In this document: positions 6,839 to 8,626 of the stretch, in pieces
Position numbering within the stretch: position 1 is the stretch's first letter
Layout: every line of letters starts with the position of its first letter
Origin: Rubrivivax sp.
Lineage (GTDB): Bacteria > Pseudomonadota > Gammaproteobacteria > Burkholderiales > Burkholderiaceae
Assembly: GCA_004211235.1 (NCBI GenBank)
Contig: SEEY01000329.1
Span: 1 to 8,626 of the forward strand
Reading direction: 5' to 3'
Length of the DNA stretch: 8,626 bases
Notes under the pieces: generated by a model
The model's database searches: none
Told to the model about the DNA's origin: nothing
What the model saw: the letters and a program-made list of their open reading frames with translations, nothing else
Position numbers and translations under genes: made by a program

Positions 6839-6891
6839 CCCCGTACCGGGCCGGCTTGGGAGCGGTCCGGCGCTCGGCCCGCAATACGGGG
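6839..6891. terminator. Interrupted hairpin between convergent genes
   Basis: CCCCGTA (6839-6845) pairs with TACGGGG (6885-6891). After a small asymmetric bulge, CGGGCC (6847-6852) pairs with GGCCCG (6876-6881). It occupies nearly the whole gap between the binding-protein stop (6831) and the VOC gene stop (6895), fitting a shared bidirectional terminator. There is no T-run, so the mechanism is uncertain. Confidence 0.5.
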
Positions 6892-6894
6892 TTG

Positions 6895-7386
6895 TCAGCC
6901 GTTGACGCGGTCAACCACCAGCCGGTGGTTGTCATCCAGCACCCAGACGTCTTCGTAGTCCACCTCGAAGAGATGGCCATCCGGGTCGGCGAAATAGCCG
7001 GCGATGCCCCAGTGCGTGCGCGTCGCCGGCTTGACCAGCCGGCCGCCCGCCGCCACGGCCTGGGCGAGGATGCGCGGCACTTCGTCGGGCGCCTTGGCGA
7101 TATGGATCAGCCCCACGCCGGAGAAGCCCGTGCTCTGGGGTGAGTCGAACTGCGCGTCCCTCGCGAAGTCCGCCCGCGAGATCAGGCACAGCGCGTAGCC
7201 GCCCAGGTCGAACTTGGCGAAGCCGGCGTTGCCGGTGGGCGACTTCACCCAGCCCAGCGCTTCATAGAACGCCGTCGAGCGCGCCACGTCTTGAACGCCC
7301 AGCAGCACCAGGTGCAGACGCTGGCGAGGCGACAGCGCCTGGGCAGCGTTCGCGGGGTAAACATGTCCGGCGGGTTGCTCCAGCAT
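6895..7386 (-). CDS. VOC-family (glyoxalase/bleomycin-resistance fold) protein
   Basis: A 163-aa member of the vicinal oxygen chelate fold, two beta-alpha-beta-beta-beta modules around a metal-binding cup. Module one is RLHLVLLGVQDVARSTAFYEALGW (23-46) followed by GFAKFDLGGYALCLISRADFA. Module two is GVGLIHIAKAPDEVPRILAQAVAAGGRLVKPA followed by GIAGYFADPDGHLFEVDYEDVW. His25, His95 and Glu141 sit at positions where relatives bind metal, but not every member is metal-dependent and the substrate is unknown. The start at 7386 is chosen because GGAGG (7392-7396 on the complement) lies 5 nt upstream and the 46 extra residues back to 7524 are Arg-rich and unlike the family. It is divergent from the LacI-family gene across a 394-bp region and convergent with the binding-protein gene, so it may be monocistronic. 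Confidence 0.88.
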   Translation of the reverse strand: MLEQPAGHVYPANAAQALSPRQRLHLVLLGVQDVARSTAFYEALGWVKSPTGNAGFAKFDLGGYALCLISRADFARDAQFDSPQSTGFSGVGLIHIAKAPDEVPRILAQAVAAGGRLVKPATRTHWGIAGYFADPDGHLFEVDYEDVWVLDDNHRLVVDRVNG

Positions 7387-7498
7387 CGAGGCCTCCACTG
7401 GCTTGAGTCTTGGGGCGCGGATGCTAGCGAGCAGGGCGCTGCGGCGGGTGACGTGTTGGGCACGAGCCACTGCTGCGCCGCGCCGGGTAAACGCCCGG

Positions 7499-7527
7499 TT
7501 GACTCGTCCTGAGGCCGTCGACAAAAT
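7499..7527 (+). promoter_or_regulatory. Predicted sigma70 promoter driving the LacI-family gene
   Basis: TTGACT (7499-7504, 5 of 6 consensus bases), a 17-bp spacer, then CAAAAT (7522-7527, 4 of 6). The predicted start point near 7534 falls inside the palindrome at 7532-7545, a classic repressor arrangement. Transcription would run right into the regulator gene with a leader of about 245 nt. Confidence 0.55.
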
Positions 7528-7531
7528 TACG

Positions 7532-7545
7532 TGTAAACGTTTACA
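7532..7545. promoter_or_regulatory. LacI-family operator, perfect palindrome TGTAAACGTTTACA
   Basis: A perfect 14-bp palindrome with the central CG typical of LacI-family operators, and it matches the cre-type sequence bound by CcpA-like members. It lies 235 nt before the regulator ATG and overlaps the predicted transcription start. The regulator's recognition helix (V19-A20-T21, R24) is close to that of CcpA (M-A-T, R), whose sites have this form, so self-binding is a strong inference. Confidence 0.8.
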
Positions 7546-7780
7546 TGGCTTTATTCAAACGACAACCGGCACGCGACAGCGGAGCCGATGCCACGGATGA
7601 GACAACCGTTCCCGCCCGGCCCGCTCTGGGGCTGCGCGACGCCTGCCTGCCAGATCGAAGGCTCGCCCCTAGCCGTGGGCATGGGCGCGCGCTGGCGTCA
7701 TCACCTCCTATGGCGCCAGCCGGGAGAAGCCATCAACCCGCGCCGCGCTCCTGCCCGCCCGGCATGCCGCGCTTGACCCG
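7546..7780 (+). other. Long leader / intergenic stretch without a supported gene
   Basis: This is the right-hand part of the 394-bp gap 7387-7780. Several short open frames cross it, including one starting at ATG 7545 inside the operator (79 codons). All are Arg/Pro-rich, lack a Shine-Dalgarno and resemble no known family, so no gene is called. It holds the hairpin at 7691-7720 and would be the 5' leader of the regulator mRNA. The left-hand part, 7387-7498, shows nothing except the VOC ribosome binding site and a small inverted repeat at 7483-7498. Confidence 0.5.
7691..7720 (+). other. Leader hairpin with anti-Shine-Dalgarno-like loop
   Basis: GCTGGCG (7691-7697) pairs with CGCCAGC (7714-7720) around a 16-nt loop that contains ATCACCTCCT. 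That decamer is identical to the conserved 3' end of 16S rRNA around the anti-Shine-Dalgarno. It lies about 70 nt before the LacI-family start, which itself lacks a Shine-Dalgarno. Function is unproven. Confidence 0.25.
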
Positions 7781-8626
7781 ATGAGCCCCAACCCCGCCAC
7801 CATCAAGGACGTTGCCCGCGCTGCCGGCGTGTCGGTCGCCACCGTTTCTCGCGCGCTGAACGGCGCCGAGAACGTGCTGCCCGATACCCGCCAGCGCATC
7901 GTCGACGTGGCGCGCGAGCTGCGCTACAGCCCGTCCGGCGCCGCTCGCAGCCTCATCACGCGCCGCACCGACACCATCGGCGCGCTGCTGCCCGACCTGC
8001 ACGGCGAGTTCTTCTCCGAGCTGATCCGCGGCATCGACCAGGCCGCCCGCGCGCGCGGCCTGCACCTGCTGCTGTCCAGCTCGCACGACGACGCCGACGA
8101 GGCCGCCGCGGCGCTGCGGGCGATGAACGGCCGTGTCGACGGCCTGCTCGTCATGTCGCCGCATGCGGACGACGACTTCCTGTCGCAGAACCTGCCCGCG
8201 TCGCTGCCGGCCGTGTTGCTGAATTCCGGCGTTCGGGCGCCGGCGCAGCGCGTGTTCGCGGTCGACAACTTTGGTGGCGCGCGGGAGATGACCGAGCACC
8301 TCGTGCGCAGTGGCCGCCGGCGTATTGCCTTCCTCGGCGGGCCCGCTGCCAACTTCGAGGCGCGCGAGCGCGAACGAGGCCACCGGGCGGGCCTGCCGTC
8401 GGGCGTCGAGCCCTGGCTTATGGAAGGCGACTTCTCCGAGGCTGGCGGCGAGCGCGCCGGGGCGCTGCTGCTCCGCCTGCCGGCGTCGGAGCGGCCGGAC
8501 GCCGTGTTCGCCGCCAACGACATCATGGCCATTGGCCTGCTCGGCGCGCTGCAGGCCGCCGGGGTTCGCGTGCCGGAGGACATCGCCCTGGCCGGCTTCG
8601 ACGACATCCCCGTCGCGCGCTACGTC
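7781..8626 (+). CDS. LacI-family transcriptional regulator, 3'-truncated by window edge
   Basis: Ligand-responsive DNA-binding repressor; 282 codons are visible of an expected 330-350. The helix-turn-helix is residues 6-28 (ATIKDVARAAGVSVATVSRALNG). The hinge helix GAARSL carries Leu58, equivalent to LacI Leu56, which wedges into the central CG of the operator. The periplasmic-binding-protein-like domain follows (TDTIGALLPDLHGEFFSELIRGIDQAARARG, then VDGLLVMSP, AVDNFGGAREMTEHLVRSGRRRIAFLGGP, DAVFAANDIMAIGLLGAL, and FDDIPVARYV at the edge). The start at ATG 7781 gives the standard N-terminus but has no visible Shine-Dalgarno. The segment ERERGHRAGLPSGVEPWLMEGDF looks about four residues shorter than usual, still in frame. 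Effector and main targets are unknown and probably lie to the right of the window. Autoregulation through 7532-7545 is inferred. Confidence 0.93.
   Translation, partial: MSPNPATIKDVARAAGVSVATVSRALNGAENVLPDTRQRIVDVARELRYSPSGAARSLITRRTDTIGALLPDLHGEFFSELIRGIDQAARARGLHLLLSSSHDDADEAAAALRAMNGRVDGLLVMSPHADDDFLSQNLPASLPAVLLNSGVRAPAQRVFAVDNFGGAREMTEHLVRSGRRRIAFLGGPAANFEARERERGHRAGLPSGVEPWLMEGDFSEAGGERAGALLLRLPASERPDAVFAANDIMAIGLLGALQAAGVRVPEDIALAGFDDIPVARYV

Noticed and set aside
7387..7524. N-terminal extension of the VOC protein
   Set aside because: The extra 46 residues start with TTG, are Arg-rich and lie before a good GGAGG at 7392-7396 that serves the 7386 ATG.
7545..7784. 79-codon open frame starting inside the LacI operator
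   Set aside because: No ribosome binding site, low-complexity Arg/Pro/Ala content, and its stop overlaps the regulator start by chance spacing; kept only as a possible leader peptide to test.
8341..8460. Slightly short segment in the LacI-family ligand-binding domain
   Set aside because: About four residues fewer than usual around ERERGHRAGLPSGVEPW, but the frame continues correctly on both sides, so this is ordinary loop-length variation and not a break.
7733..8607. Minus-strand open frames opposite the LacI-family gene
   Set aside because: They are shadows of the regulator coding sequence, which has a clear helix-turn-helix and ligand-binding domain.

Overview
This is a GC-rich window with strong G/C third-position bias. 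It holds a run of housekeeping and accessory genes of the kind found in Burkholderiales (Betaproteobacteria, e.g. a Comamonadaceae or Rubrivivax/Roseateles-like organism). That placement is inferred from three things: a Bug-type solute-binding protein with no transporter beside it, an esterase of the poly(3-hydroxybutyrate) (PHB) depolymerase family, and very close AroG and HtpG homologues. No rRNA, tRNA, insertion sequence, CRISPR array or phage gene was seen.

Layout, left to right. (1) The 3' part of a class I DAHP synthase gene (aroG-like), cut by the left edge. (2) A short aroG-htpG gap in which a terminator-like hairpin and a near-consensus heat-shock (RpoH) promoter share the same bases. 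(3) Full-length htpG (Hsp90). (4) On the minus strand, convergent with htpG, a two-gene unit: a ribbon-helix-helix regulator and, 7 nt downstream, a PHB-depolymerase-family esterase with no signal peptide. (5) On the plus strand, a GNAT acetyltransferase whose C-terminal reading frame is doubtful, then a 99-aa protein of unknown function whose ATG overlaps the acetyltransferase stop. (6) A Bug/TctC-type periplasmic binding protein with a clear signal peptide. (7) Convergent to it, a VOC (glyoxalase-fold) protein on the minus strand. (8) A 394-bp intergenic region with a sigma70-like promoter and a perfect 14-bp palindrome, TGTAAACGTTTACA. (9) A LacI-family regulator cut by the right edge.

The best-supported regulatory readings are these. 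The htpG heat-shock promoter lies inside the aroG terminator hairpin. The LacI-family protein probably represses its own promoter: its recognition-helix residues are of the CcpA-like type known to bind this kind of CG-centred palindrome, and the palindrome covers the predicted start point. The regulator-esterase pair looks like a small self-contained operon. I found no clearly novel multi-gene system. The items most worth checking are the shared terminator/promoter, the LacI operator with its long leader, the conserved-looking C-terminal part of the ribbon-helix-helix protein, and the possible frameshift in the acetyltransferase.
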